Assembly: GCA_045655805.1 (NCBI GenBank)
Contig: JAZOPZ010000013.1
Location: forward strand, 310,001 to 374,000
Length of the DNA: 64,000 nt
Origin: UBA11475 sp045655805
GTDB taxonomy: Bacteria > Bacillota > Clostridia > Christensenellales > Borkfalkiaceae
Direction of reading: 5' to 3'
The notes beneath the pieces were generated by a model, which saw nothing but the letters and a program-made list of their open reading frames with translations, was not told where the DNA came from and made no database searches. Every line of letters starts with the position of its first letter. The stretch's first letter is position 1. The position numbers were made by a program, and so were the translations under genes. Positions 25,457 to 34,927 of the stretch are shown piece after piece.

Positions 25457-26227
25457 ATGAAAAATATTGCTATAATAACGGGTGCATCAAGTGGAATTGG
25501 TAAGGAATTTGCTTTAAAGTTAAATGAACACTTTTCAGTTGATGAAATTTGGGCTATTGCTAGAAATGAAAACAAACTTAATGAACTAAAGGCAGAAATA
25601 ACGCTTCCTGTTAAACCACTACCATTAGATTTGTCAAAGGAAAGTTCTATAAATGATTTAAAAAAATTTTTAGAAGAAGAACTTGTAAATGTTTCAATTT
25701 TGATTAATTGTAGTGGTTTTGGCAAGTTTGATGCAACAGAAAATTATCCGTTATCGGAAAATATGAATATGGTTGACTTAAACTGTAAAGGTTTGATGGG
25801 TACTTGTTTGACTTGTTTACCTTTTATGCAAAAAGGTTCAAAAATCATAAATATTGCATCGGTTGCGGCTTTTCAACCTATTCCTTATATTAACGTTTAC
25901 GCTGCAAGTAAGGCGTTTGTGTTATATTTTTCACGTGCGCTAAACGGCGAATTAAAAGAACGTGGCATTTCTGTCATGGCTGTATGTCCATTTTGGACCA
26001 AAACTGCATTTTTTGACCGAGCAGTTACAACTAAAGAACCTGTTGTTAAAAAGTATATTGCAATGTATGATCCGAAAGATATTGTGAAACGCGCATATAA
26101 AGATATAAAGAAAGGTAAAGACGTTTCTAAATATGGCTTTAAGGCGAGAGCGCAAGCAATGCTTGTTAAAATATTGCCTCATTCACTTGTGATGAAAGTT
26201 TGGAAAAAACAACAAAAACTTAAATAA
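25457..26227 (+). CDS. Short-chain dehydrogenase/reductase
   Basis: This 256-residue protein has the classical SDR layout: the cofactor motif TGASSGIGKE (near residue 8), NCSG (near 88) and the YAASK catalytic Tyr-Lys pair (near 150), with the Ser in NIASVAAFQ. It is NAD(P)-dependent and cytoplasmic; the closest general group is the DltE/YdfG-like acyl or carbonyl reductases, but the substrate cannot be read. AGGTGA precedes the ATG. It lies 37 nt after the flavoprotein gene, probably in the same transcript, and ends at a strong terminator. Confidence 0.92.
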   Translation: MKNIAIITGASSGIGKEFALKLNEHFSVDEIWAIARNENKLNELKAEITLPVKPLPLDLSKESSINDLKKFLEEELVNVSILINCSGFGKFDATENYPLSENMNMVDLNCKGLMGTCLTCLPFMQKGSKIINIASVAAFQPIPYINVYAASKAFVLYFSRALNGELKERGISVMAVCPFWTKTAFFDRAVTTKEPVVKKYIAMYDPKDIVKRAYKDIKKGKDVSKYGFKARAQAMLVKILPHSLVMKVWKKQQKLK

Positions 26228-26252
26228 AAAAGAGACATTTGTCTCTTTTTTT
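26226..26252 (+). terminator. Terminator after the SDR gene
   Basis: AAAAAAGAGAC and GTCTCTTTTTT around ATTT, followed by T. Closes the nadE-flavoprotein-SDR unit. Confidence 0.9.
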
Positions 26253-26285
26253 ATTTTAAATAATAACAAAACGCCACCTAAAATA

Positions 26286-26314
26286 TTGAAAAAAATTTAT
26301 ACCTATGGTATAAT
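26286..26314 (+). promoter_or_regulatory. Promoter giving a leaderless pcrA mRNA
   Basis: TTGAAA at 26286-26291, a 17-bp spacer and TATAAT at 26309-26314. The last base of the -10 box is seven bases before the ATG at 26321, so the transcript should begin at or next to the start codon. No Shine-Dalgarno sequence is present. Confidence 0.75.
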
Positions 26315-26320
26315 TTCATT

Positions 26321-28558
26321 ATGGATAAAAAAGTTGTAGAATTATTATCAAAACTAAATGAATCGCAATTGAAACCCGTTTTGGATACTGACGGGTATGT
26401 TTTAGTTATAGCAGGTGCCGGTAGTGGTAAAACACGTGTTTTAACTAGCCGCATTGCATATTTGATGTTAGAAAAAGATGTACGCGCTAGTGAAATTTTG
26501 GCAATTACATTCACTAATAAAGCGGCAAACGAAATGAAAGAGCGTTTATCAAGTATCGTTGACGGCGTTGATTATATGTGGTGTAGCACGATACACAGTA
26601 TGTGCGTTAAAATTTTACGTAGTTCAATTGATAAACTTGGATACAATAAAGATTTTTCTATTTACGATGATTCCGATAAGGATAAAGTTTTAAAACGTAT
26701 TTGTCAATCAATGGGGCTTGAGGCAGATAAATACGTTAAGACGGCAAAAATATATATATCTTCTGCAAAAAATAGTTATCAAACTCCTCAAGAATTTGCA
26801 AAAAATAATATTGGCAACCCAAATATTAAGATTTTTTGCGAAATTATGACGCAATATGAAGACACTTTATTTCGCTCTAATGCACTTGATTTTGATGATT
26901 TATTAGTTAAAACTGTTAAAATCTTTATTGATTATCCTGAAATTGCAGAGTATTATTCTAGAAAATTTAAGTATATTCACGTGGACGAATTTCAAGATAC
27001 TAATAGAGTACAATTTTTAATTGTAAAACTTCTTGCACGTGCGCACGGCAATTTATTCGTAGTAGGTGACGACGACCAAAGTATTTACGGTTGGCGTGGT
27101 GCCGAAATTGAAAACATTTTGGATTTTGACAAAATTTTTAGAGGAACTAAAATTTATAAACTTGAAAGAAATTATCGTTCCACCAAAAAAATATTAAATC
27201 TTGCAAATAAGGTTATTGAAAAGAACGAATTGCGCCGACCTAAAGTTTTATGGACGGAAAATGAGGATGGTTCAGATATTACTTATTACGATGCGATTGA
27301 CGAGCGTTCAGAAGCAGGGTACGTGGCGTTACAGATAAAAACACTAATGGGCGCGTATAACTACGAATATCGCGATTTTGCAGTTTTAATGCGATTAAAT
27401 GCACTTTCTCGTGGTTTTGAGCAAGAATTTTTGAAATATGGTTTACCATATAAAGTCTTTGGTGGTTTTAGATTCTACGAGCGTAAAGAAGTAAAAGACG
27501 TTCTCGGTTATTTGAAGTTAATTAATAATCCAAAAGATGACGAGTCGTTATTACGTATAATAAATTGTCCAAAGCGAGGCATAGGCGAAAAGACCATAAA
27601 TACTCTTTTGAGTTATTCGGCAGAAAATTCTTTATCTCTTTTGGAATCAATTGGACGTCTTGAATTTATCACAGACTTAAATAACGGTGCAAAGTCAAAA
27701 CTTACGGCGTTTAGAACGCTTATATATTCGTTACAAGAAAAGGTTAACGAAATGCGTTTTGACGACTTTATTAAAGTAGTGCTTGACGATAGTAATATCA
27801 AAAGTATGTACGCAGAAGATGATGAGGAAAATCAAAATCGCTTGATGAATATTGATGAATTTGTTAACTCTGCGATTGAGTTTAGAAAGGACAATGACGA
27901 GGCTACGCTTGCTGATTTTGTAAACTCGATTACTTTAAGTAGCGACACCGATGATATCTACGGTGACAATGCCGTTGCATTGGCTACCGTACACGCTGTG
28001 AAGGGATTGGAGTTTAAGTGTGTGTTCGTTTGTGGCCTTGAGGAGGGGATTTTTCCTATTTCTCGGTCGTTAAACGACGATACGGAGCCTGAAGAAAGGC
28101 GATTAATGTACGTATCAATAACTAGAGCGGAAAAGCATTTGTATTTAACAAAGGCTGCGTCAAGATATTTGCATGGAGAAAGAAAAATTTCGTCACCATC
28201 AAGATATCTAAAAGATTGTGGCGTAATTAAGGAAAGGCAAAAACCAACGATTGATATTAGTGAAAGACGTTCGTATATGCCATTTGACGACACGCCTGTT
28301 ACTTCAGGTATGGGGTATAGTTCATCTTTTGCAAAATCAAAGATTGAAAAGAATATGCGAGATCTTGAAAAACAAAAAAGCCTTGATTATTCCAAGTATA
28401 AAGTGGGTGTAAAAGTGCATCATGTTAAATTTGGGATAGGTACTATACTTTCGGTGACTGGCGCAGGTGCATCAACCGTTGCTGAAGTTGTATTTAAAGA
28501 TTTTGGCGTTAAAAAACTTGCTGTAAAATTTACGCCAATGGAGATTTATAATGGATAG
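26321..28558 (+). CDS. pcrA: ATP-dependent DNA helicase PcrA/UvrD
   Basis: This 745-residue superfamily 1 helicase has the Walker A motif AGAGSGKTRVL near residue 32, the DEFQDTN Walker B region near 225, GDDDQSIYGWRGA, and late motifs VHAVKGLEFKCVFV and RRLMYVSITRA. PcrA unwinds DNA 3' to 5' in nucleotide excision repair, replication restart and plasmid replication. The C-terminal tail (KYKVGVKVHHVKFGIGTI) matches the RNA-polymerase-binding Tudor-like domain of PcrA. The start codon agrees with family N-termini, yet no Shine-Dalgarno sequence exists and the promoter implies a leaderless mRNA. It overlaps ligA by 8 nt, the usual pcrA-ligA pair. Confidence 0.96.
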   Translation: MDKKVVELLSKLNESQLKPVLDTDGYVLVIAGAGSGKTRVLTSRIAYLMLEKDVRASEILAITFTNKAANEMKERLSSIVDGVDYMWCSTIHSMCVKILRSSIDKLGYNKDFSIYDDSDKDKVLKRICQSMGLEADKYVKTAKIYISSAKNSYQTPQEFAKNNIGNPNIKIFCEIMTQYEDTLFRSNALDFDDLLVKTVKIFIDYPEIAEYYSRKFKYIHVDEFQDTNRVQFLIVKLLARAHGNLFVVGDDDQSIYGWRGAEIENILDFDKIFRGTKIYKLERNYRSTKKILNLANKVIEKNELRRPKVLWTENEDGSDITYYDAIDERSEAGYVALQIKTLMGAYNYEYRDFAVLMRLNALSRGFEQEFLKYGLPYKVFGGFRFYERKEVKDVLGYLKLINNPKDDESLLRIINCPKRGIGEKTINTLLSYSAENSLSLLESIGRLEFITDLNNGAKSKLTAFRTLIYSLQEKVNEMRFDDFIKVVLDDSNIKSMYAEDDEENQNRLMNIDEFVNSAIEFRKDNDEATLADFVNSITLSSDTDDIYGDNAVALATVHAVKGLEFKCVFVCGLEEGIFPISRSLNDDTEPEERRLMYVSITRAEKHLYLTKAASRYLHGERKISSPSRYLKDCGVIKERQKPTIDISERRSYMPFDDTPVTSGMGYSSSFAKSKIEKNMRDLEKQKSLDYSKYKVGVKVHHVKFGIGTILSVTGAGASTVAEVVFKDFGVKKLAVKFTPMEIYNG

Positions 28559-30497
28559 AATGAAAGAACTAGTTGAGCTACTCAATAAGTACGCTTACGA
28601 ATACTACGTTTTAGATAATCCAACTGTTTCCGACGGTGAATACGATAAATTGTACGATGAATTGCGTGCATTAGAAGAAAAAACCGACACGGTTTTGTTT
28701 AATTCACCAACTAGAAGAGTTGGTGGTGAACCGATTAGTGCTTTTTCTAAACATAAGCACGTGCAAAAATTGTATAGCCTTGACAAAGCGACTTCCGAAG
28801 AAGAAATGTTCGCTTTTGAAAATCGTATAAAAAAATTAACTAATTCAGAAATAGAATATACAGTTGAATACAAATTTGATGGTTTAACGATTTGTTTAAC
28901 TTATGAGGATGGAAAATTCGTTAGAGCAACTACGCGTGGTAATGGTGTGGAAGGAGAAGACGTTACTGCGCAAGTTTTAACAATTAAAAGTTTTCCACTT
29001 GCTATTGATTGCAAGGGAACTATTGAAGTGCAGGGAGAGGCGGTTATTAGATTGTCAGTTTTGGATAAATATAACCAAACGGCTAAAGAGCCACTAAAGA
29101 ACGCTCGAAACGCTGTTGCTGGCGCTATTAGAAACCTTGATCCAAAAATAACGGAATCAAGAAAGCCTGAAATTTTATTTTACAACGTAAATTATTCGTC
29201 TGACTTTATACTTCCGACACAATCGGCACACGTTGAGTTTTTAAAAAAGAACGGTTTTAAGGTGTATCCGTTTTTTGAAAAAGCAAAAACGATAATGGAA
29301 GTTATGTCAGTAATAAACGATATTAAAACAAATAGAAGAAATGTAGATGTTTTAACTGACGGCGCAGTTATTAAAATTGATAATGTTGGCGTGCGGGACG
29401 AACTTGGCTATACTGATAAATTTCCTAGATGGGCTATTGCGTATAAATTCCCTGCAGAAGAAATTACAACTATTTTGCAAGGAGTTGAGTGGCAAGTTGG
29501 TAGGACAGGTAAATTGACGCCATTAGCAATTTTAGATCCCGTTGATATAGGTGGTGTTACTGTAAAAAAAGCAACGCTTAATAACTATGGTGATATTTTA
29601 AGAAAAAAAATCAAGATAAATTCAAGGGTGCTAGTGCGCCGTAGTAACGACGTTATTCCTGAAATTTTAGGGGTGACCGAAGATTATATAACGAGTGTTG
29701 ACGTTGAAAAACCTACTGTTTGCCCGTATTGTGGGACAGGACTTGAAGAAATCGGTGCGAATTTAATTTGTCCAAACCAAAATTGTCGTCCAAGGATTGT
29801 TTCAAAACTTGCGAACTTTGCATCTAAAAATGGTTTTGATATTGAAGGATTTTCAGAGATGACGGCGGGACAACTTTACGACGATTTAGGCATAAATAAG
29901 TTTTCAGACTTATTCAAACTTAAATACGAAGATTTAATTAGACTTGATGGTTTTAAAAAACAAAAAACTGAAAATTTATTGAATTCTATTGAAAAATCAA
30001 AGAGGATAGAATTTTCCAAGTTTATTTATGCACTAGGCATTGATAATATCGGTAAAAAAACCGCGTCGGATTTAGCGGATAAATTTGTAAACATTGAAAA
30101 TTTGAAAAACGCAACTTTTGATGATTTAATCAGTATTGAAGAGTTTGGCGAAATTATGGCAAAAGGCGTTGCTGAATATTTTGACATTGAAGAAAACTTA
30201 AATGAGATTAATGAACTTTTATCACTCGGTGTTGATATTTCGCATCAAAATAGCGTTGGAGAGGGTGTTTTTAGTGGTGAAAAGGTCGTATTAACAGGTT
30301 CTCTCACGATTAAAAGAGATGATGCTACAAAAATTATTAAATCTCTTGGTGGTGAAGTAGTGTCGTCCGTTTCTAAAAACACGACGATAGTTTTGGCTGG
30401 CGAAAATGCGGGTAATAAACTTGATAAAGCAAAAGCACTAGGCATAAAAATTATTTCAGAAGAAGATTTTTATGAAATTATTAATGACAAGAAGTAA
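28551..30497 (+). CDS. ligA: NAD+-dependent DNA ligase
   Basis: This 648-residue ligase joins nicks in DNA using NAD+. The order is: Ia and adenylation domains with catalytic Lys108 in YKFDG, OB fold (about 310-390), a zinc finger of Cys residues (CPYCGTG and LICPNQNC), helix-hairpin-helix repeats, and a C-terminal BRCT domain (about 575-648). The length is typical. The start overlaps the pcrA end (ATGGATAG), giving coupled translation. A two-way hairpin with a T-rich tail follows and overlaps the promoter of the next operon. Confidence 0.97.
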   Translation: MDRMKELVELLNKYAYEYYVLDNPTVSDGEYDKLYDELRALEEKTDTVLFNSPTRRVGGEPISAFSKHKHVQKLYSLDKATSEEEMFAFENRIKKLTNSEIEYTVEYKFDGLTICLTYEDGKFVRATTRGNGVEGEDVTAQVLTIKSFPLAIDCKGTIEVQGEAVIRLSVLDKYNQTAKEPLKNARNAVAGAIRNLDPKITESRKPEILFYNVNYSSDFILPTQSAHVEFLKKNGFKVYPFFEKAKTIMEVMSVINDIKTNRRNVDVLTDGAVIKIDNVGVRDELGYTDKFPRWAIAYKFPAEEITTILQGVEWQVGRTGKLTPLAILDPVDIGGVTVKKATLNNYGDILRKKIKINSRVLVRRSNDVIPEILGVTEDYITSVDVEKPTVCPYCGTGLEEIGANLICPNQNCRPRIVSKLANFASKNGFDIEGFSEMTAGQLYDDLGINKFSDLFKLKYEDLIRLDGFKKQKTENLLNSIEKSKRIEFSKFIYALGIDNIGKKTASDLADKFVNIENLKNATFDDLISIEEFGEIMAKGVAEYFDIEENLNEINELLSLGVDISHQNSVGEGVFSGEKVVLTGSLTIKRDDATKIIKSLGGEVVSSVSKNTTIVLAGENAGNKLDKAKALGIKIISEEDFYEIINDKK

Positions 30498-30526
30498 AAC
30501 TTCTTGCAAAAACTTGTCTTTTATTT
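30486..30526 (+). terminator. Terminator region after ligA with two alternative hairpins
   Basis: CAAGAAGT/ACTTCTTG (30488-30506) can form one stem and GACAAG/CTTGTC (30486-30491 with 30513-30518) another, mutually exclusive, followed by TTTTATTTT. Its end overlaps the next promoter. Confidence 0.65.
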
Positions 30527-30542
30527 TATAGTATGTTAAAAT
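30514..30542 (+). promoter_or_regulatory. Sigma-A-type promoter of yicC-gmk-rpoZ
   Basis: TTGTCT at 30514-30519, a 17-bp spacer and TAAAAT at 30537-30542; an AAGGAA Shine-Dalgarno sequence follows before the ATG at 30574. Confidence 0.7.
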
Positions 30543-30573
30543 AAGTAATAATATTATAAGGAATTTTGTCACA

Positions 30574-31446
30574 ATGTACAGTATGACTGGGTATGGTAAG
30601 TCCGAATATAAAGATAACGGACTTGACCTTAAAATTGAAATTAGAACAGTAAATAATAGAAATCTTGACGTAACGGTAAAACTACCTAAAGTGTTTATAG
30701 CGTTTGAAGATGCTATTCGCAATGCCATAAAAAGTAAGTTATCGCGTGGTAGGGTTGACGTGTTTGTGAATTTTTCCGACAAAAATGAAAGAGAAATTTC
30801 ATTAAACGTTAACTCATCGTTAGCAAAGGCGTATTACAAAGCCTCTTGTGAAATTGCTGAAACACTTGGCATTACTAACGATTATACTGTAACAAAATTG
30901 ATGACCGCGCCTGAAGTAGTTACGGCGTCTGAAGAAGATAGCGATTACGCTGACCTTAAGCCTTTAATTGAAGAATTAACTTTAAAAGCGTGCGATGCTC
31001 TTAATGAAATGCGTCAAACAGAAGGCGAAAAGTTGGTTGAAGACTTAAAGTCTAGGATGATAACTATTAGCAGTACCGTTGAAAAAATTAAAGAACGCGC
31101 GCCTATGGTCGCTGAAGAATATAAACTCAAACTTTGTGAACGCATAAAAACAGCGCTTGATGGAGTTGATTACGATGAATCAAGGCTTTTAAATGAAGTT
31201 GCTTTCTTTACTGATAAATCAAATATTGACGAAGAACTTACTAGATTAACGTCTCACATTGCTCAATTCTACGAAATTATTAAACAAGACGGCGCAGGTA
31301 AAAAACTTGATTTTCTTATTCAAGAGTTTAATCGTGAAGCAAATACGATTTGCTCAAAATCAAACGATATAAGTGTTACAAATTACGGGTTAGCGCTTAA
31401 AAATGAAATTGAAAAAATTAGAGAACAGGTTCAAAATTTAGAATAA
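30574..31446 (+). CDS. yicC: YicC/YloC-family endoribonuclease
   Basis: This 290-residue protein starts with the family signature MYSMTGYGKSE and has the YicC N-terminal domain (to about 155) and DUF1732 C-terminal domain (LDFLIQEFNREANTICSKS). Members form ring-like endoribonucleases that act on small RNAs and mRNA. As in other Firmicutes it is followed directly by gmk and rpoZ. It overlaps gmk by one base (TAATG). Confidence 0.94.
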   Translation: MYSMTGYGKSEYKDNGLDLKIEIRTVNNRNLDVTVKLPKVFIAFEDAIRNAIKSKLSRGRVDVFVNFSDKNEREISLNVNSSLAKAYYKASCEIAETLGITNDYTVTKLMTAPEVVTASEEDSDYADLKPLIEELTLKACDALNEMRQTEGEKLVEDLKSRMITISSTVEKIKERAPMVAEEYKLKLCERIKTALDGVDYDESRLLNEVAFFTDKSNIDEELTRLTSHIAQFYEIIKQDGAGKKLDFLIQEFNREANTICSKSNDISVTNYGLALKNEIEKIREQVQNLE

Positions 31447-32000
31447 TGAGAAACGTTTTGGTTGTTATGTCGGGACCATCCGGCGTTGGCAAGGGAACAA
31501 TTGCTAATATTTTAACTAAAAAATTGAATATGGCGTTAAGCATTTCTTGCACGACGCGTCAGCCAAGAAATGGCGAAAAAGACGGAGTAAGTTATTTCTT
31601 TATTTCAAAAGATAATTTTGAAAATAAGATAAAAAACAACGCGTTTTTGGAGTATTCCGAACATTTTGGAAACTATTACGGCACTCCGAAAGATTTTGTA
31701 ATGGACAAACTTAAAACAAACGACGTTATGCTTGAAATCGACGTTAATGGTGGATTAGAGGTTAAAAAATCATTTCCGGATGCCGTTTTGATAATGATTG
31801 CGCCACCGTCTATTGAAGAACTAAAAAAGCGTTTAGAAGGTCGTGGCACCGAAAGCGCTGAAAAAATCGCGAATAGAATTTCGCGAGTAGAATACGAATT
31901 GGAAAAACAAACATTGTACGATTACACGGTTGTTAACGATAATTTGGATAAAGCAGTTGATGATTTGTGTGAAATAATTAAAAAGGAAAAAACCAAGTAA
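31446..32000 (+). CDS. gmk: Guanylate kinase
   Basis: This 184-residue enzyme phosphorylates GMP to GDP with ATP. It shows the P-loop SGPSGVGKGT (near residue 9), the GMP-binding block SCTTRQPRNGEKDGVSYFF (near 35), and DVNGG. The length is normal. It lies in the yicC-gmk-rpoZ operon, coupled to yicC by a one-base overlap and 11 nt before the rpoZ ATG. Confidence 0.97.
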   Translation: MRNVLVVMSGPSGVGKGTIANILTKKLNMALSISCTTRQPRNGEKDGVSYFFISKDNFENKIKNNAFLEYSEHFGNYYGTPKDFVMDKLKTNDVMLEIDVNGGLEVKKSFPDAVLIMIAPPSIEELKKRLEGRGTESAEKIANRISRVEYELEKQTLYDYTVVNDNLDKAVDDLCEIIKKEKTK

Positions 32001-32011
32001 GGAGATTTATT

Positions 32012-32215
32012 ATGATACAAGAACCAGAAACAGATAAGTTGGTTGAAAAAGTTGGCTCAAAATACGCGCTTTGCGTTGTTGCTGCTAAAAGAGCAAGACA
32101 AATTTTTGAACAAGAACAAAAAGTTGACGTGATTGTTCCTGTTAGCAATAAAAAACCGCTTTCTACCGCCGCTGATGAAATTTTTGACGGCAAAGTTATC
32201 TCTGTAAGCGACTAA
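32012..32215 (+). CDS. rpoZ: DNA-directed RNA polymerase omega subunit
   Basis: This 67-residue protein matches the omega core (VGSKYALCVVAAKRARQI) followed by a short tail. Omega assists assembly of RNA polymerase and binds the beta' subunit. It lies after gmk, as usual, behind an AAGGAG Shine-Dalgarno sequence. A strong hairpin directly downstream ends the operon. The coaBC gene that often follows rpoZ is absent here. Confidence 0.93.
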   Translation: MIQEPETDKLVEKVGSKYALCVVAAKRARQIFEQEQKVDVIVPVSNKKPLSTAADEIFDGKVISVSD

Positions 32216-32222
32216 TTTTTAT

Positions 32223-32259
32223 ATGTTCATTAGGTCACTCTAATGAACATAAATTTTTT
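32223..32259 (+). terminator. Terminator after rpoZ
   Basis: Perfect 11-bp arms ATGTTCATTAG and CTAATGAACAT around a 6-nt loop, then a T6 run. The in-frame ATG at 32243 of the next gene lies inside the stem and is therefore an unlikely start. Confidence 0.85.
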
Positions 32260-32263
32260 AAAG

Positions 32264-34465
32264 ATGTTTGCAGACGTAATAGTTGATATTACTTCAAGTG
32301 AAGTTGATAAAATATTTGAGTATTCTTTTAACGACGACAAAATAGTTGCAGGTAGCCGTGTCGTCGTGCCTTTTGGTACTAAAAAACTTTGTGGTATAGT
32401 AATATCAATTAAAGAAGTTAGCGAATATCCCGTCTCAAAAATTAAGCCTATTATATCGCTTTTGGACGAAGTTCCTGCGTTAACAGAAGAAAATCTTTCG
32501 CTCGTTAAGTATATAAAAGATAAGTATTTTGTTACGATGGCATCGGCTTTAAGGCTGTTTTTGCCTAGCGAAATGAGACTTGGTAAAGTTAAGGAATTGT
32601 TTATTTCTTATTTAGAGTTAGTAATTGATAAAAATTGTGTTGACGATGCAATTTCTTCGTTAAAAAATTCAGCAAAACAGCAACGACGAGCGCTTGAGTT
32701 TTTGAAAGAACATCAAATAGTTAAACTTGCTATTGCTAACGCTGAATTCGGGAATTCTGCGATAAAAGCAATTGTCGATAAAGGTTATGCAAAAGTCGTA
32801 AAACAAAAAGAAAACCGTTCACCGTACGATGCACTCGACGGTAAACAAAACGAACACGACTTAACAGACGCGCAAAAACTCGCCGTCCATTCCATTAAGG
32901 AGACGAATAAGAGAATTTCTTTAATACACGGTGTAACCGGTAGTGGTAAGACGGAAGTTTATCTTAATCTTATAAACGACACTATATCACAGGGCAAAAC
33001 TGCCGTTATGTTGGTGCCGGAAATATCGCTAACGCCACAAATGTTAAAGCAATTGAGGGGGCGTTTTGGAGATAATGCTGCCATTTTACATAGTGGTCTT
33101 TCTGCGGGGGAGAGATTTGATGAGTGGTGGAGAATTAGGAACGGTGAAGCAAAAATAGTAATAGGCGCTCGTAGCGCTATATTTGCACCAATGCAAAATC
33201 TTGGACTTATTATTATTGATGAAGAACACGATTCTAGTTATGTAAGTGAGCAATCCCCACGATATAAAACATTAGAAGTTGCTACTTTTAGGGCAAACTA
33301 TTCTAATGCAAAAATTGTTTTAGGTAGCGCAACGCCGTCTGTTGAAACTTATCTATTAGCAAAAAATGGCGATTACAATTTAATAGAAATGCCCGAGCGT
33401 ATAAATAAATTTCCATTGCCTGAAGTTATTATTGCCGATATGAAGACGGAAGTTCGCCGTGGCAATAATACGATGTTTTCATCTCACTTGAAAGACGAAC
33501 TCACTAATTGTTTAAAAAATGGCAATCAGGCGATATTGTTTTTAAATCAAAGAGGGTATTCGAAAAGCGTAATTTGTACGGAGTGTGGACACGTTCATAA
33601 ATGTGACGATTGTGACGTTTCGCTTACTTATCATAGTGAAGATGAATCTCTTTTATGCCACTACTGTGGCGCGAAATATAAGATGATTTCCGCTTGTGTT
33701 AACTGTGGCAGTAAGTTTCTAAAGCACAGTGGCACGGGTACTGAAAAAATTGTATATGAACTTCAAAAAATGTATCCAAGCGCTCGCATTTTGCGTATGG
33801 ATAGAGATACGACGAGTACTAAAGAAGGGCATTTTAAGATATTAAAAGAGTTTTCCGAAAGAAAGGCAGACATTTTAGTTGGTACTCAAATGATTGCTAA
33901 AGGGCACGACTTTCCTAAAGTTACTTTAGTAGGAATACTTGATGCGGATATGAGTTTGCATTTTTCGGATTTTAGAAGTGGTGAAAGAACCTTTCAGTTG
34001 ATAACTCAAGTTGCAGGAAGAAGTGGTCGTTCGGATTTGCCTGGTAAAGTAGTTTTGCAAACTTATACGCCAGAAAACTTTATATTAAGACAGGCAGTTA
34101 GATATAACTATATAAAGATGTATGAGCACGAAATTTCCGTTAGAAAGGCTACGGGATTTCCACCGTTCACCGATATAATTAGAGTTGTAATAAGTTCGCA
34201 AAACGAAGATGACGCAATTTTAACAACAAAAGAGGTTTATAATGAAATTTCGGCATTGCGTGATCAGTCGCCGTCGTTATTTAGGTTTTTAGCGTGTATG
34301 AAAGCACCTCTTAAAAGAATACAGAACAAGTTCAGATATCAAGTTATCATGAGGATTTCGTCAAAGTCTGAACAGTTAATAAATAAAATTTATGAAATTT
34401 CAATAAAGCACGACAAAAAAGAAGTTGGTGTATTTGTTGAAGTTAATCCAAATAATTTAAATTAA
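32264..34465 (+). CDS. priA: Primosomal replication restart helicase PriA
   Basis: This 733-residue helicase restarts stalled forks and loads the replisome. It begins with the 3'BD-type domain (FADVIVDITSSEVDKIFEYSF), then the helicase core with GVTGSGKTEVY (Walker A) and DEEHDSSY, and the zinc-binding cysteines (CTECGHVHKCDDCDVSL, CHYCGAKYKMISACVNCGS). I chose the ATG at 32264 because the ATG at 32243 is inside the upstream terminator stem and family N-termini match the later start. No strong Shine-Dalgarno sequence and no clear promoter are seen. It starts the priA-def-fmt-rsmB-rlmN-rpe block. Confidence 0.96.
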   Translation: MFADVIVDITSSEVDKIFEYSFNDDKIVAGSRVVVPFGTKKLCGIVISIKEVSEYPVSKIKPIISLLDEVPALTEENLSLVKYIKDKYFVTMASALRLFLPSEMRLGKVKELFISYLELVIDKNCVDDAISSLKNSAKQQRRALEFLKEHQIVKLAIANAEFGNSAIKAIVDKGYAKVVKQKENRSPYDALDGKQNEHDLTDAQKLAVHSIKETNKRISLIHGVTGSGKTEVYLNLINDTISQGKTAVMLVPEISLTPQMLKQLRGRFGDNAAILHSGLSAGERFDEWWRIRNGEAKIVIGARSAIFAPMQNLGLIIIDEEHDSSYVSEQSPRYKTLEVATFRANYSNAKIVLGSATPSVETYLLAKNGDYNLIEMPERINKFPLPEVIIADMKTEVRRGNNTMFSSHLKDELTNCLKNGNQAILFLNQRGYSKSVICTECGHVHKCDDCDVSLTYHSEDESLLCHYCGAKYKMISACVNCGSKFLKHSGTGTEKIVYELQKMYPSARILRMDRDTTSTKEGHFKILKEFSERKADILVGTQMIAKGHDFPKVTLVGILDADMSLHFSDFRSGERTFQLITQVAGRSGRSDLPGKVVLQTYTPENFILRQAVRYNYIKMYEHEISVRKATGFPPFTDIIRVVISSQNEDDAILTTKEVYNEISALRDQSPSLFRFLACMKAPLKRIQNKFRYQVIMRISSKSEQLINKIYEISIKHDKKEVGVFVEVNPNNLN

Positions 34466-34474
34466 GGTGAAAAT

Positions 34475-34927
34475 ATGGCTATTAGAAATATCGTTCAAGT
34501 TGGCGACGAAGTATTAAGAAAAAAATCAATTGAAGTAAGCGAATTTGATGAAAAATTGCATATTTTATTAGACGATATGGCTGACACTCTTAAGGAGGCT
34601 CAAGGCGTTGGACTTGCTGCGCCACAAGTGGGTGTTCTTAAGCGTGTTTTTATAATCTATCTTGACGATAATTTATATGAATTTATTAATCCACGATTTG
34701 TCAAACAAAAAGGTACGCAAGTTGGTGACGAAGGCTGTTTGTCAGTAAAAGGCAAGTTTGGTAAGGTGCAAAGATTTATGAACGTTGATTTGCTTGCTGA
34801 AGACCGTAACGGGGATACTTTCCGTTTTAAAGCAAGTGGTTTTTTTGCGCGCGCAATACAACACGAATACGACCATCTTGAAGGTGTTTTATACATTGAC
34901 AAAGCAACCGATATGCAGGTAGAATAA
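34475..34927 (+). CDS. def: Peptide deformylase
   Basis: This 150-residue metalloenzyme removes the N-formyl group from new proteins. The three family motifs are present: GVGLAAPQVG (near 44), EGCLSVKG with the metal-binding Cys (near 88), and QHEYDHLEG with the two His ligands and catalytic Glu (near 130). AAGGTGA precedes the ATG. It lies 9 nt after priA and directly abuts fmt, the formyltransferase acting at the other end of the same cycle. Confidence 0.97.
   Translation: MAIRNIVQVGDEVLRKKSIEVSEFDEKLHILLDDMADTLKEAQGVGLAAPQVGVLKRVFIIYLDDNLYEFINPRFVKQKGTQVGDEGCLSVKGKFGKVQRFMNVDLLAEDRNGDTFRFKASGFFARAIQHEYDHLEGVLYIDKATDMQVE

Noticed and set aside
32243..32263. Upstream ATG of priA
   Set aside because: It lies within the second arm of the rpoZ terminator, and the PriA N-terminus aligns with the ATG at 32264.
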